The notes beneath the pieces were generated by a model, which worked only from the letters and a program-made list of their open reading frames with translations, had not been told where the DNA came from and made no database searches. 64,000 nt of DNA from Hevea brasiliensis (Eukaryota; Streptophyta; Magnoliopsida; Malpighiales; Euphorbiaceae): positions 5,546,103 to 5,610,102 of the forward strand of contig NC_079502.1 in the NCBI RefSeq assembly GCF_030052815.1, written 5' to 3'. Both the position numbers and the translations under genes were made by a program. Below, piece by piece: positions 22,241 to 35,667 of the stretch. Each line of letters begins with the position of its first letter. The first letter of the stretch is position 1.

Positions 22241-22720
22241 TTACTGTTGTCTACCCTCTTGGAACTCGAGAAGATCGTCCAACAATTTGTTATCCAAATA
22301 CTCAAACTCTATTACTTCCTGCCCTCCAGAAGAACCCACGAGGCCATAACTGGTAGGAGAAGCAACAGAGAACGAGGAGGGCAGCGATGACGAAGAAGAA
22401 GAGGGAGCAGATGACGGCCGAGAAGTATGGCTATGGTATTGGTATTCATTTGGGAAGTTAAGAATGGCTAAATGACCACGGAAGGCAAAAGCAGCTCTGT
22501 CATAAGCTCTGGCAGCCTCCTCCGCCGTGTCAAATGTTCCAAGCCAACGTCGTGCACCGTTCTTTGTTGGGTCACGAATCTCCGCAGCAAACTTCCCCCA
22601 AGGCCGCCGGCGAATCCCCCTGTATCGAGTCTCTCCGCTAGCCTTCTTTTTGCTCTTGCTATTCCCTCGATGAGATGCTTCCATATTCTTGTTTTTCAGG
22701 TGGTGATTATGAACTAACAA
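22241..22720 (-). CDS. Ethylene-responsive factor, ERF98/ERF95-like, copy B
   Basis: Second copy of the 159-residue ERF. AP2 domain at 32-90, Ser-rich linker and C-terminal EDLL motif are all intact. Against copy A there are six base changes in the 480-bp frame: two silent and four that change residues (Gly18Arg, Glu64Asp in the AP2 domain, Pro121Ser, Ala123Thr). Glu64Asp is conservative and outside the DNA-contacting strands; the other changes are in variable regions. No stop or frameshift, so it should be functional. As in copy A, Met13 is a plausible alternative start. The TATA box is retained but upstream DNA differs, so expression may differ from copy A. Confidence 0.93.
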   Translation of the reverse strand: MLVHNHHLKNKNMEASHRGNSKSKKKASGETRYRGIRRRPWGKFAAEIRDPTKNGARRWLGTFDTAEEAARAYDRAAFAFRGHLAILNFPNEYQYHSHTSRPSSAPSSSSSSLPSSFSVASPTSYGLVGSSGGQEVIEFEYLDNKLLDDLLEFQEGRQQ

Positions 22721-22780
22721 AACGGTCTAGCTACTTTGATTTCAATTTCGGTGGCAAAAATTGGAACGTTTTGGACCACT

Positions 22781-22790
22781 TATTTATAAA
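22781..22790 (-). promoter_or_regulatory. TATA box of ERF copy B
   Basis: TATTTATAAA (minus strand TTTATAAATA), about 65 bp upstream of the long start codon and equivalent to the box of copy A. About 28 bp further upstream the duplicated sequence ends. Confidence 0.65.
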
Positions 22791-25277
22791 TGCCAAATAC
22801 ACAAAAAAAAAAAAAAAATATATCCAAAATAGAAAATATGCCGTGAAATACATTTATTAAATATATGGATCTCACATATTTATAACTTGAATTCACTGAG
22901 TCAACTATAATCTATCTAAATTCATATTTAATTTAAAATAAATTAAATTAAATAATTTATAAATTAAAAAAATCAACGACTTGTATAATTTAATATCCAA
23001 AACTAATTTAATCAAATTGAAAATTATTTTTAAAAATAATTTTAATCTAAAATACTTATAATTTATGAATTAATTTAAATTTTTATATAATAATATAAAT
23101 ATATACACAATTCAAAATAATTTAAATAATACAACCTCCCCAATAACCCATCCAAATGTGGAACAAGTAATATAATATGGGCGTTTTTATTAATTTTTGT
23201 TATTAAGATATTTTTAAGTATTTAAATTTCGTTAAAAGATTTTGAAGTCGAAAAGTAAAGTATATAGTCTATTTATTAATCAATTTATATATTTTATTAT
23301 TATTATTGAATGTTTTAAATATTTAATTAATTTTATTAATATAAAAATGTAATATGTTGATTTATATTTTTTTTTATACTATATTTATAATTAATAAAAT
23401 GTTTTTTATTTTTATAAAAAATAAAAATATATAAGATAGGTGATGTTGTACCTTTTAGCCAAGTCAATGATTGAAAAAGCTATGGCCACTTGCCTAAGCA
23501 TGTCTCTTCCATTTTGTACAAATTGCTAATGGAATAAGGAATTTTGGATTCACTTTTCAAATTATAGACCATTATATGCTATTTAAAATATATAATTGGT
23601 GGCATTTTCTTGTTCCAAGTGGGCATCCTACGCCCATTCCTAGACAAAATTTCTAAAGGTGGAATCCACTTGCACTTTACACTAACTTACATTTATAATA
23701 AAGTATTAAATTAAATTATAATAATATCTTTTTATATATATATAATATTCAAAATTAATGAATTAATAAATAATTTATTTAGCAAATTTGCTATTAAAAA
23801 TATAGTAACTATATATATATCTATATCCTTTTTTTTTTATTTTCACCTATTAAATAATTTAAAGCTAAAAATATCATCATTAATTTTTACTATTATTTTT
23901 CTATATACTAATTAATTTTGATATATTTAAGATGTTACTTTTTCATTAATTAAAATTCAAATAAATTGAAGGGATGCAATTCAAATTGTCATCTTCACTC
24001 CATAAAGAGGAGTAGGTTTGAATTATTCACATTCATATTATTTTTGGATTTTTTTTTTCAAATAGAGTCAAATTGAATCATTTTAATTTTTGGATTATTT
24101 TATAAACAAATTTTAGAATCACATTCAAATCGTTTTAATGGTCATAAATAATTTCGGATTAAAATATTAATATTTTTTTTAAAAATAATTTGTATCATTT
24201 AATTTTTTAAATTAAAATTAAAATTAATTATCATGAATTATCTTTAAATCAAATTATATAAATTATTATATTATCTGTAAATTTATTAGCCATTTGAATT
24301 TAAATAATTTTAAATTAAATATAAATATATTTAAGATATCTACAATCAAATTGGTTGAGTACAGAAAAGCTTGATAGGGTAGAGAAAAGATTGTTAACTC
24401 CAATTCTAACCAACTCTATTATGTATTTTTTGTGTTTAAATATACATAGATGATCTGCTATTTTTAAAAGATGTCTCAGTAAGTTTTTAAGCTTAATTTC
24501 AATCTCTGATTCAAAAGTATGGAATAATATTATCATAAAAAAATAAAAAAAAAAAACTACTGAGATAAACTGATTTTTTTTTTTTATGTAAAAAAATTTA
24601 AAGAGAGAGAGAGAGAGAGAAAGGAAGGCAATGGAAATTATTTGGGTTGTTGAGTTTGCAAATGGATCCAAAATTTTTTATTTGAAGCCCAAGAAAACTC
24701 CAAAAGCCCATTCTTTGTTTTTAAGCCACCAAAATAGTGCCACCAATAATAAAAAAAAAAAAAGAAGAAAAGATTAGATAAATAATTAGTGGATAATAGA
24801 ATTAAATATGACTACTTTAGTGGTTGAAATTGAATTAAAATTCCTTAATTTATCAGCCCATTGGCTATGGACGACCAAGTAAAATTGACTCTCAATTTGT
24901 GATCAGAAATTTTAGAATAGCATAATATTCATCAAATTTGATACCTTAAAGGTGTGTTTATAGAGAGTTTGAGCTTATATGAGAATAAATTTATTAATCG
25001 TTAGATTAAACTGATTAACATAGCCATTAAATTGATTAAAAAAAAAATTTCCTTTTCTATCTTGCAAATTTGAAATGCACATATGACTTAATAAATTTAA
25101 TTATCTTATTATTATAGATCAATTTAAATAATTGGATTTTACAAAATCTGATATTTATATTATTATAATTTAAGTATTTCATTATGTGAAATCATACTAA
25201 ATTTTTTATTAAATTAAAATAAAATTTTGAAGTTTATGCCTTCAAATTAGATTAGATATACAAATTAATCACCATTA

Positions 25278-25337
<60 letters not shown>
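25278..25337. repeat. (TAA)n microsatellite
   Basis: About 20 perfect AAT/TAA units. Confidence 0.97.
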
Positions 25338-26605
25338 CCCTCTTCTCTATACCATTGATAAATTAGTTCTTAGTCACACTTGAATAATTTTCCTAGTAAA
25401 TTGAGAGGAAAATATTAATTTTCAAATATTTAAAAACTATTAATCTATTTAATAATTTTATAATTTTATAAAATTAATACTCTTATAAAAATTCAATACG
25501 ATATTCCAAAAGTTGAGTAATTAATTATTGAAGGGATTAAATTTGAATTCGAACTATTGAATACATAATCATTTTTTAATTTATGTTTATCATATAAAGG
25601 TATTTATAAACATTTAAACTTTATAATTATACTGAATAAAATTAAATACTAAAAAATGTTTAAGCTAAAGTTGTTGATAAGTATCTTAATTAATTTTATC
25701 TATTAAAAATAAGCATACTATCTTGTCTGTAATTCTAAATCTCACTTTAATTGAATTTTCTTAAAAATCAATCACTTTAATTTTTTTTTTTCAAAAAAAT
25801 ATATTTTTTTTCTTCTATATATATATATAAATTTTTTAAACTTATATAGATTTGATTAAAATTGTTTTAGCTAGGTTACTTATCAAATTGTTATATAAAA
25901 AGAATTTTAAATCAAAAGCTTAATTTAAAAAAAAATATTTATTTATTTAAATCATGTTATTCGAATCATCAAACTAACACTAAATTAAATTAACAAATAA
26001 AATTATTACTATATTTTTTATTAACTTTATTTAGAATCTTTTATTTTTATTATCATTGAATCATTAATAATTAATCTAACAATAATTATTTATAAAATAA
26101 AATTATTTTATTAAACATAAAATAATAAAAAAAATTTACCAACTCTAAACCTATTATATATATAATCATGCGGCCAATTGGGGTGGCATTTTGGGACATA
26201 ATTAATCATACAAGTAACTGTAACTCTCTTTCAAATATGACGACTTGAATTTCTAACAGGGTTTTTGTATAGAAATTACTATATATTATATGAGTGCTAC
26301 ATGACATATTTGCTTACTCTACAATGAATAATATATATAAGATAGACACCCTCATATGGACTTTCTTCCAACAATTCTCTAGTCTTCTTTGATTACCAAG
26401 ACCCACCCAAGGATCCTATCATAGTAGACAAGACACTATATATTTATGGATTTTGTCATGTAAATTTCAGATTTTGAATGCAATATATGTAATTCTATAT
26501 ATGGTCAAAAAGAAGAAATTAGGGAATGATAAAAAGAAGATACCTCTTGGCAAGTTCCCATGTACAGTTAACTCCAAAATGGATTCAACTAAATTCTTTT
26601 AATCC

Positions 26606-26608
<3 letters not shown>

Positions 26609-26639
<31 letters not shown>

Positions 26640-26640
26640 T
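26609..26640. repeat. (TTA)n microsatellite
   Basis: About ten TTA units. Confidence 0.95.
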
Positions 26641-29525
26641 TAATTATTCTTGGTTTTAGGATGAAGTGTGCATGCACTTAGCTTATTTTTGTCTTTGAAG
26701 TTTTTTACATGACATGGCTAAAACACCAAAACTTGATTTTGTTGTCCCATCAATAACCCATAAAAATATATCATTATTCTAATCTTTAATGTGTATATAC
26801 AGAGAAAGAGTCAACTTATTATGTTGTTACATATATAATTTTCTCTCATCATCATCTTTTTGACCTTTCACAAAATTACTCTATTTAAATTATGCATGAC
26901 TTTCAATTTTTCATCCACTTTTGTTAATTTTTTAAATTTTATTATTCATGAATAATTCTTATATCCATTTAAGTGATAAATTTTGATTTAATTTGTTATT
27001 TTAATTTAAATTATTTATTTTAAAATAACTTCGATATACATTCTTTCTTGAAATCTCTTATTCCTCTCGATTTTTCTCATATTTTTTCTTTTTTTTCTTT
27101 AGTCTCATTTTTTTTATTATTAGTGAATATTTTCATTGGCGGCAACTCTACTCCTTTCTTTTCTGTTTTTTTTAAATAACTAAAAAATTTATTTTCATTT
27201 GATATTATAAGCATATATATCTCCTCATATCTATCTATTATTATTGATAAATTTTGAGTAAATAAATCATTAGATCCGTCTTTATTGATAAATCTTTAAT
27301 TTTTATGAGTTATCTTATTTTTTAGTTTTTGAGATATTTTATTTCTTAGATAAGAGTATTTTATTTTTCATTTAAAAGAATATTTAAATTTAAAATTTAT
27401 CTAATGAGACTTAAAAAAAATTATTAAGTCAAATAGTGAAGCCTACAATCTATTTATTAACTATTTACATATTCTGTCAACATTATTCGAATTTTCAAGT
27501 TTTTTCTATTATTTTTTATATAAAGGATTAGTTTTATTTATATAAATATATAATATATTATTTTATAATTCTTAATTAATCCAAATTTTCACTTAAAAAT
27601 TAAATAAATTAATAAAATTATTTAAAAAAAAATAAAGACAAACTTCACTAGATCTTGGGAGCCAAACAACCTCATTTGAATGAATAATTAATGAAAATAA
27701 TTGAACTACTTTAAATGTTGTTATTAGCCTAATACATTGTTAGAGCTTCACATCACCTCACCATATTATTAATTAATTAATTAATTTTACAAAGCTAGCT
27801 ATTAAATCAAATTAATGGCTCCACTATATAGGCCTTCTTTTGAACCGTTGTCTTCAAAGTTTGGACATTTCTAGAATAGTCGTCATGGCCACTCTAGAAT
27901 ATAATTTCATTTAAAATACGCCACGCCTCCACCCTCCTTCGATCCTTGTCATCATTACATGTAACCGATACCAATAATTTTTTAAATTCTTTGAACATTA
28001 CCCATATTTTAAAAATCTTATCCATTTTTCATTACACTAACAGAGAAAGTGAAAAAATTTTGGGTTTAAGATTCTGTTTCTTTTATAAAAAATATTTTTT
28101 TATAAAAAAATTATTTTTTATAAAAATATTTTTTATTATTTAATTATAATATTAAATTAAAGATAGATATATATTAATTATATATATATATATATATATT
28201 GTTTTATAAAAAATATTTTTATTATTTAATTATAATATTAAATTAAATATATATATATATATATATTTATTTTTGTTTATATTTTAATAAAATTATTAAA
28301 TAAAATTATTAAAATTCAGAAAATAAAAATAACTTTCTCTTTTAAAAAATAAAAGTTATTTTATTTAAAAATGACTTAATTTTTTTTTATTAAAAAATTA
28401 TTTTTTATTAATCAATTTTCTTAAGTGTCCCAGATACCAATAAATGAGAAAAATATTTTTTTCGTAAAGCAAACGGAACTTAAATCTCTTAATTTTTATA
28501 TTTTAAAAGAAAAATTTTTATCTAAATTTGATTTATTATGAATTTAAAATATAAATATGTTAAATATTATATTTTAACACAATAAAATGTTAATTAAATA
28601 TTTTAATTTAAGGATTAAAAAATTTTTAAAAAAAAGTACTCAAGATGCATGCACTTGCTTAAAATTAAATCTAATAAAGGGAGTCTGGGTAATTAATTAT
28701 ATATAAAACCCAACTTGCAAATAAATAGATTTCAACGTTCAACCCTCTAATCAAACCAGCTTTTTATTTATTTATTTATTTATTTATTTAAAAAAAGAAA
28801 ATAGTGCATAATAGAAATTTTGGATTTGGACACGTTATAGGTATGTGCAAAATTGTTGATGTGATGATTGAAGTATACTGGTTCATGAACCTTTCCTTCC
28901 TTAGATTAAGTGTTTCATTTCTAATTCCTATGGCCCCATCACCACAAAACAAGTTGCAACTTGCCCTTCATTGGCCACTCAAATTATGAGATGCTATCTA
29001 TGAATTCAACAGTGATAGTACACTCTATTTGACACTTAATTAATCTGCATCAGATGCTGTTCTCCTTTTTTTTTCAGATATAGAATAATCAATTTGGATT
29101 ATTGTATATATAAAATAATTAATGGTTAAAATATGGAATGAATTCATCATAATTAAGAAATTATAAATACCCAAGTCAGTAATTTTAATTTAAAATTTAG
29201 AGGAATTAAAATCAGATTATAGGGTATTCTTGGATTTCAATTCGATTTAATTTAATTTTAATCAAATCGACCTTCTCTTCTTGAAATAGAAAGGAGGCTA
29301 ATGCATTCCAAAACAAGTTGCAAGCCTAGTTTGGTAATATTAAATTTTTAAATGATAATATTTTTTCTTTGGTTATTGAATGGAAGATTCAAATAAAATA
29401 ATTATTGTCCAAAAAAGTGGGTGGCATTTTAATGCGTGATGAAATGGACAATTCTAGGATTGACTCTTGATTGTGCGCCGGCGTCGGGCCGACGGCGAAA
29501 TCTGGAATTGGATACAGAGATACGT

Positions 29526-29754
29526 CACATATAAGTTAAAAGGAGAGTGTGCGGCAGGGCAGTCATTGATTTAAGGCTTAATTAAAGATTAAACTAATTA
29601 TTATGATAATTACAGCGATTAGTGATAATTTTTTTTTCTTCACATATAAGTTAAAAGGAGAGTGTGCGGCAGGGCAGTCATTGATTTAAGGTTTAATTAA
29701 GATTAAACTAATTATTATGATAATTACAGCAATTAGTGTTATTTTTTTTTCTTC
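29526..29754. repeat. Tandem duplication, 115-bp unit, 2 copies
   Basis: CACATATAAGTTAAAAGGAG, GTGTGCGGCAGGGCAGTCAT and ATTATGATAATTACAGC recur with a 115-bp shift (29526 and 29641) and only a few differences. Non-coding. Confidence 0.93.
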
Positions 29755-32394
29755 TTTACTTTTGGAAGTGACTATGCACTGTGAATTGTTAGGCACTGAT
29801 TTTTTATTATTATTTTTGTCAAATTACTAATTAATAAATCAAAAAATAATACATTATATATTCACATAAAAATAATTACAACGTAAAAATAAAAATATAA
29901 AACTCATAAAACTACATATATATCTAGCGCACGTTATAATATAATCATACATCTGAGCCCTCTGTCAATCATTTACTTTTAAAAATAAATAAATAAATAA
30001 AATTATTGCATCTTTGAAATTTTATTTATAAGCTTCTAGATTACTTGAATTAAATAAAATTCACAATCACAAATTTATTTTTTAAAATTTAATTAAGATT
30101 TAAATTTAAAATTTTATAATTTTAAAAATAATTAATTTTATTAAATTAAAAATAATTTTAAATTAATTTTATCATATTTTTTACCATAAAAAATTAGTTT
30201 AATTACTTATATATATAACATTAATTCTTCAAAATATGTAAATAATAAATATAATTAGTAATTTTTTAAATTAATTTTATATATAATATTGATTCTCTCA
30301 AAATAAAATTTTTATGGCTTTTTCCTGCAAATAATTACATAAGAGTGTCAATCAAAGAGACTGTAGATTGGCTTTAATTTTGGAAGGCTTGGAGAAAAAT
30401 TCAAAGATTTCACAAAGAACAAAGTTGTCTTCCACAAAGACCTTGAACGGTTTCAAGAACCTGAAAAACCAGGACAAGGGGGCTGTATCTTAAAATCTAG
30501 ACCAACGTTGCTGTCAATAACTTACACCTCTGCTAAATGCTAATGTCCCTTTTGAGCCTGTCCTTGTCACTTGAAAGATGTATATTTTGTTCCATATATG
30601 CCAATTCTTGCTCTCCTTCCACACGTAATTCCTGTTTTCCATGCATTTTCCATGTTATTATACATAATTATCCTTAAATTAAATTAAAGAATGAGCAAAT
30701 CAAAATAAAAAGTACGTATAAAGCGAGATAAATTTATTTAAATTTAGATTAATTATTATTAAAATATCAAAATTAACTAATTAAATAATTAACTCTTCAC
30801 TTTTATAAGCGTTTTGAATTTCTTATAATTTTTAGATGTGACATTTTTGACAATAATGCCATATACAATTTTAATCATCTATTTCTTTTGGTTGCTAAAT
30901 TTGAATTTATATCTCTTGTTATTAATATGTTTTTAATAATTAGGAAACAAAAGAGAATATTGTCTAAATATCATATAAGATTTGTTTCTGTTAGTAAAAT
31001 AATTTTTATTAAAATTTATTATTAGTAAGTTGAAAATTGTAATAATTTAATTCATTAATAATTTAATTCTATAATTTTTATTATCTCATAAGGGTGTTTT
31101 TGTTATATATAAAATTTAATTAAATCTTATCGTTTTATTTATAGCCTTTGGAGTAGAGTTAGACTTGATCTATTTTCTTCACATGGTATCAAAACCTATC
31201 ATACTTATATTGTACTTAAATGTTGAGCCATTACAAATGTATTTATCTGTAAACTTCATATTTCAGATGTTTATGTTTGTATTTAAATAAAGTGTATTAT
31301 TTCACATTTATTTGAAATAAGGCGTTCGTGCTATATGTTTGTATTTATACTTAATCTAATTTTTTATAATTTTAATATTTATAATAATTTAAATCTATAA
31401 ATTTAGATAAGTTTAAATCTATAATAATTTAATATTTATAAATTTAGATTTACAGGAACTAACTCGTCTTTCATAAATGACTATTTTAGTGCGGCTCACT
31501 TTAAAGCCTTTTTAGCTATATTTAATTTTTAATTTTTTCATTTCTTGCCTCCTTTCTCAATCATCACATTTTTTTTTCTTACCAATTTCCTTTTTCAAGG
31601 GAAAATTTAGAGGTTTATTCTTTTTCTTTCTCTATTGAAAACTATGTAATTTTTGAAATTGTAGTGAAAGACTCTAAGTTCCTAAGGGAAAGATTTATAA
31701 TTTCTATTTCTTTTTGATAAATATCAAACCTAATTAATTTTTAATCAGTCAATTTCCTTAAATTTTCGTTTTCTTTAACTTTTGAATATATAGATTAAAA
31801 GTATTTAAAAATATTTTTAAATAATTTTTATTTTATTAAATTAACTCATACTAAATAATATAAAAAAATGAATTAAGAGATTAATTTACTTTTATTTTAC
31901 ATGTGACTGGTTATAATTAAAAATATTTTTAATTAAATATTTAAAATTGCATTAATAACATTTAATAACATTAGAGTGAAAAAATAAATTATTTTATTAA
32001 TATTTTCTTTAATGGTCAGAGGTGTATCATAATTGTTAATTAATTAATCACGAAAATCAAATAGCTAATTGTAAAACTTCTGATCAAACAATATATTTAT
32101 ATTTTCTTAGGTTGAACATGAGATCTCGTTTAAATTTGTTTCATTATGAATCACTATATTAATAAATTATTGATAAATTATTTTATTAATAATATAAAAA
32201 TACATATATTGCCACAAAATAAATTATATGATACGTTTTTATAATTTTTCCAAAAGAATTAATATTAATTCATCAACGGTCCTACTTTTTGTTTTTTTTT
32301 TTTGATAGCTCAAAAAATAACTAACTAAAGCAAGTTTTTTTTTTTTTTTTTTAATTGTGCATTTCAACTGTCAAACCAACGTCTCAAGGGTTAC

Positions 32395-32600
32395 GGTGAT
32401 AAATCATGCCACGCGTATAGAGGGAGGGCGCCATGTCGATATTATATGAATTAAATATTCAAACAGAGTGACATCAGCGAGGTGATGAAGGAAAGTAAAC
32501 AACTCCGGGGTCCAGCCTCGCCGCCGTGCGTCATCTGAGTCACGTGGGCTACTGTGGCCCTACAGATGAACGCCCATTTGGCTTCTATCAAGTTAGAATA
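32395..32600. promoter_or_regulatory. GC-richer island with a G-box
   Basis: Against an AT-rich background this stretch has CGCCGCCGTGCGTCATCTGA and a perfect G-box CACGTG at 32541-32546. It looks like a promoter or conserved non-coding block, but no gene starts within several hundred bases. The nearest gene is the ERF1B-like gene 2.4 kb downstream. Function is conjecture. Confidence 0.3.
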
Positions 32601-34844
32601 AAGGGGGATTGTGTTTATGTGTGTATGTATATATATATATATATTCTCAATTTTTCTAGTGGTTCAAATATTTAATATATCTTTTACATTATTAAGATTT
32701 GAGTTTGTGTATTGAGAGTTTGAATTTATATAAGAAGGAGTTTAATAATATTAGATTACGTTTTTATATTTAAATTAGTGTATTTTTTATATATTTTTTA
32801 ATTAATTTTATATATATTTAATGTAAATATTTAATTTAATGATTATTAAATTTATTCTTATATAATATTAAAATTATATTAGTTGCACATTTAAAATTTA
32901 TTTTAATAATAAATGTTTATTTTCTACACTAATAGAATACATTTATTAATAAAATTGTAGTTTTTTGTACTAATAAAGTGTATTAAGTAAATCTTAATTG
33001 CTCTATATTTACATCCATTAGAAAATTTAATTAATTTTTTTTATGTTTAAAATTTTATAATTATATTCTTGATGATTGATTTTATTAACAATTTATTCTC
33101 TTATTAAAAATTAATTTTTTTTAAAAATAAAAAATTAGAAGAGTGTGGACTTGAGCTTGGTTCTATTAAGTAAGTAATATGTTCTTAACTATCCAACCAA
33201 GTTAAAGTAAGCAAATTAAATTGAATTTTATTATTAAGTGATATTAAAAAAATTAAAATAATCTTTTATTGATTATAATGAGACTCGTATTAGATCTATT
33301 ATAATCAATGATCATAATACAAATATTATATATATATATATATATATCGATTTCTTCTCCCTTTATTCTTTATCAAATCCTTTTTTTATAGTAAAAATTT
33401 TTAAATTAATAAATAAATTAAAAAAAAAAACTTAGCATGTAATGTTCAGCTAAATTCAGGCTATTACAGCATCCAATATCATTAATTTAAAACAGAGAAT
33501 GCTAAGTAAAAAAAAATAAAAATAAAAACAGGATACCTCTATTAAAACTTAAAATTATCCATCTTCAACCACCATCTCTATCCCTTTTCTAGTTTACGAT
33601 ATTCCCTTGTTTTATTCTCTTAGATATGTAAAATTTTGCTTTGAAGGAATATTTTTATTCAGTCTATGGAATTTTATGTCTTGGGTCCCAAAAGTTTTAC
33701 TTCAAAGAAAAATTTTGAATCAATGATTTTATGTATTTAATTCACTCAAATGGTAAAGCTTGCCAGCTCTCTAAACAAAACTAATCACTTGGATCATGAT
33801 TATTGAGCTGCAATTGTTGGGCATTCAAACTCAAATGGTAAGGCTAACAGCGATCTCTAGAGAGAATTAAGGTTTAATTCTTAGAGAAAATATTATTTAG
33901 AGAGATAATCACAAATTTTAAAAAGACATTGTAAACATGTAAATGACACCCTAATACTTAAAAAAAATAATGACAGAGAACTTAAAAGTGAAAATTTAAA
34001 AGATGTTAAATTCATTTTTTTTTAAATCTAAAGATGTTAAATTCTTATTATTCAAGGAATGAGGGTTTTTTTTTTTCCTCGCTCTTCCTCATTGAGTTTT
34101 GTATGACACCCATCTTTTTCTACTAGGTTTTTGAAGAATTTTAATGAAATTAAAGGTCTGTTTGATATTATTATTGAAATTACTGTTAAAAAAATTAATT
34201 TTTTAAATATATTAGTTAGAAAATATTAAAAAATAATTAAAAATTAAATTTAATTAATTTTAATTATAAAAATATTAAAATAATTAAATATATTTTTTTA
34301 AATTATTTTTTTAATAATATTTTAAATAATATTTTTATTCTAAAAAATAGTATTAGCTTTTCAAACTTAATGGTAAACAGGCTGCAAATTTTTATAGATC
34401 TTGTTATCCAATGGGAAACTAGGGACTAATGGAGCGTGCTTTTGAAATGGATGGTTGTGTGGATATTTTTAAGTGTAATTATAGCATTGATAATTTTGAA
34501 GGAGGTTGTTCGATGATGTCAGCTGTGTTGGTCTGAAAAGTAAACTGAGTAATCGTGTTCTTTCGCTACAAAGGCTACTCTCTCTAGAAAATTGCCAAGG
34601 ATTTTTGTAAATTTGATACTTGTTATTTTGAAATATATATATAGAGAGAGAGTGCTGCGAGAGAGGGAGAGCGAAATAATATGAAAAGGAAGAGAGAGAA
34701 TACAAGGACTAATATGTGTAGTTTGCCAAATCTCAAAACTAAAAAAATAAAATACCAAAAAAAAAAAATCTTTCACTTTCCTTTCTATTTATCCTTTTAA
34801 TATTTTAATCTTTTATTTATTAGCAATGTCCCCTGTTTTTCTTG

Positions 34845-34853
34845 TATATAAAG
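34845..34853 (+). promoter_or_regulatory. TATA box of the ERF1B-like gene
   Basis: TGTATATAAAGGG lies about 145 bp upstream of the ATG at 34990. The 5' leader would be about 110 nt, A-rich and without an upstream in-frame ATG of note, though an ATG at 34826 precedes the box. Confidence 0.7.
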
Positions 34854-34989
34854 GGTTAGTTAGGCAATCAAATTTTGTCAAGAAACACAACAGCGCAAAG
34901 CTGCTGGCAACTAATCAAAGATTCAAGAAAACCAAGAACCACAAAAACAAAAGAAAACCACGAACCAAGAAAAGTCCATTAAATCCCAG

Positions 34990-35667
34990 ATGGAACCTTC
35001 TTTCTTCAATCAATACCTCAAACAAGAGCTCTCTTTCGATTCTTTAGAGTCATTTTCTTGGGAAGAGCCGTTTCTTTACCACCCAAATTCCTTGCCTTTC
35101 GATTCTAATGACTCTGAAGAAATGCTTCTTTTCGATGTTCTAGCCCAAGAACCAAATAAAGAATCGTCGGAATCCAATTCCACTACCGGGACTAAAGAAG
35201 AGGAAGTTACTTCCAAAGAAGAGGAGGTTTCCGTTTCCACACCCAAGAACGAGAAATCTTACAGAGGAGTACGAAAGAGACCATGGGGGAAGTACGCCGC
35301 CGAGATTAGAGACTCCACCAGAAATGGCATCAGGGTTTGGTTAGGCACCTTTGACAGTGCAGAGGCAGCCGCTTTAGCCTACGACCAAGCAGCATTTTCC
35401 ATGCGGGGTTCGATGGCTATACTCAATTTTCCGGTGGATATGGTGAGAGAGTCGCTTCAAGAAATTAAGTATCGGTTTGAGGATGGCTGTTCGCCGGTGG
35501 TGGCGTTGAAGAGGAGGCACTCCCTGAGACGAAAGTCGGCGAGCAAGAAAAGTAAAGGGAAAGAGGTAAATAGTAAGCCTAAAAATGTGGTAGTATTGGA
35601 GGATTTAGGAGCTGAGTATTTAGAAGAGCTATTGAGCTCATCATGTGTAGGAAGTCCTAATCCTTGA
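34990..35667 (+). CDS. ERF1B: Ethylene-responsive factor, ERF1B-like (group IXc)
   Basis: A 225-residue intronless ERF, close in plan to Arabidopsis ERF1 (At3g23240), an integrator of ethylene and jasmonate defence signals that activates GCC-box genes. The N-terminal motif at 35-51 ([17 protein letters not shown]) is typical of ERF1-type proteins. An acidic Glu-rich stretch lies at 55-80. The AP2 domain is at 91-148: [44 protein letters not shown], with the ERF-type Ala and Asp. A basic patch at 174-191 ([15 protein letters not shown]) is a likely nuclear signal. The C terminus at 201-216 ([15 protein letters not shown]) is the EDLL-type motif. The ATG is the first after the TATA box that is in frame with the domain. 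The symbol is by similarity, not proven orthology. Confidence 0.95.
   Translation: MEPSFFNQYLKQELSFDSLESFSWEEPFLYHPNSLPFDSNDSEEMLLFDVLAQEPNKESSESNSTTGTKEEEVTSKEEEVSVSTPKNEKSYRGVRKRPWGKYAAEIRDSTRNGIRVWLGTFDSAEAAALAYDQAAFSMRGSMAILNFPVDMVRESLQEIKYRFEDGCSPVVALKRRHSLRRKSASKKSKGKEVNSKPKNVVVLEDLGAEYLEELLSSSCVGSPNP

Larger units (their letters stand above)
21935..22818. repeat. Duplicated segment, copy B (with ERF gene)
   Basis: Near-identical to 18110-18990 and in the same orientation, shifted by about 3825 bp. Its left end abuts a truncated LTR and its right end is the poly-A run at 22802-22818, beyond which AT-rich unrelated DNA begins. Confidence 0.95.
22819..34844. other. Large AT-rich intergenic region
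   Basis: About 12 kb of very AT-rich DNA with many simple repeats and no gene I can support. Open frames at 24315-24671, 27946-28143 and 28804-28989 show no domains and have base composition like the background. Islands of higher complexity lie at 29465-29540, 30340-30600 and 32395-32600. Confidence 0.6.
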
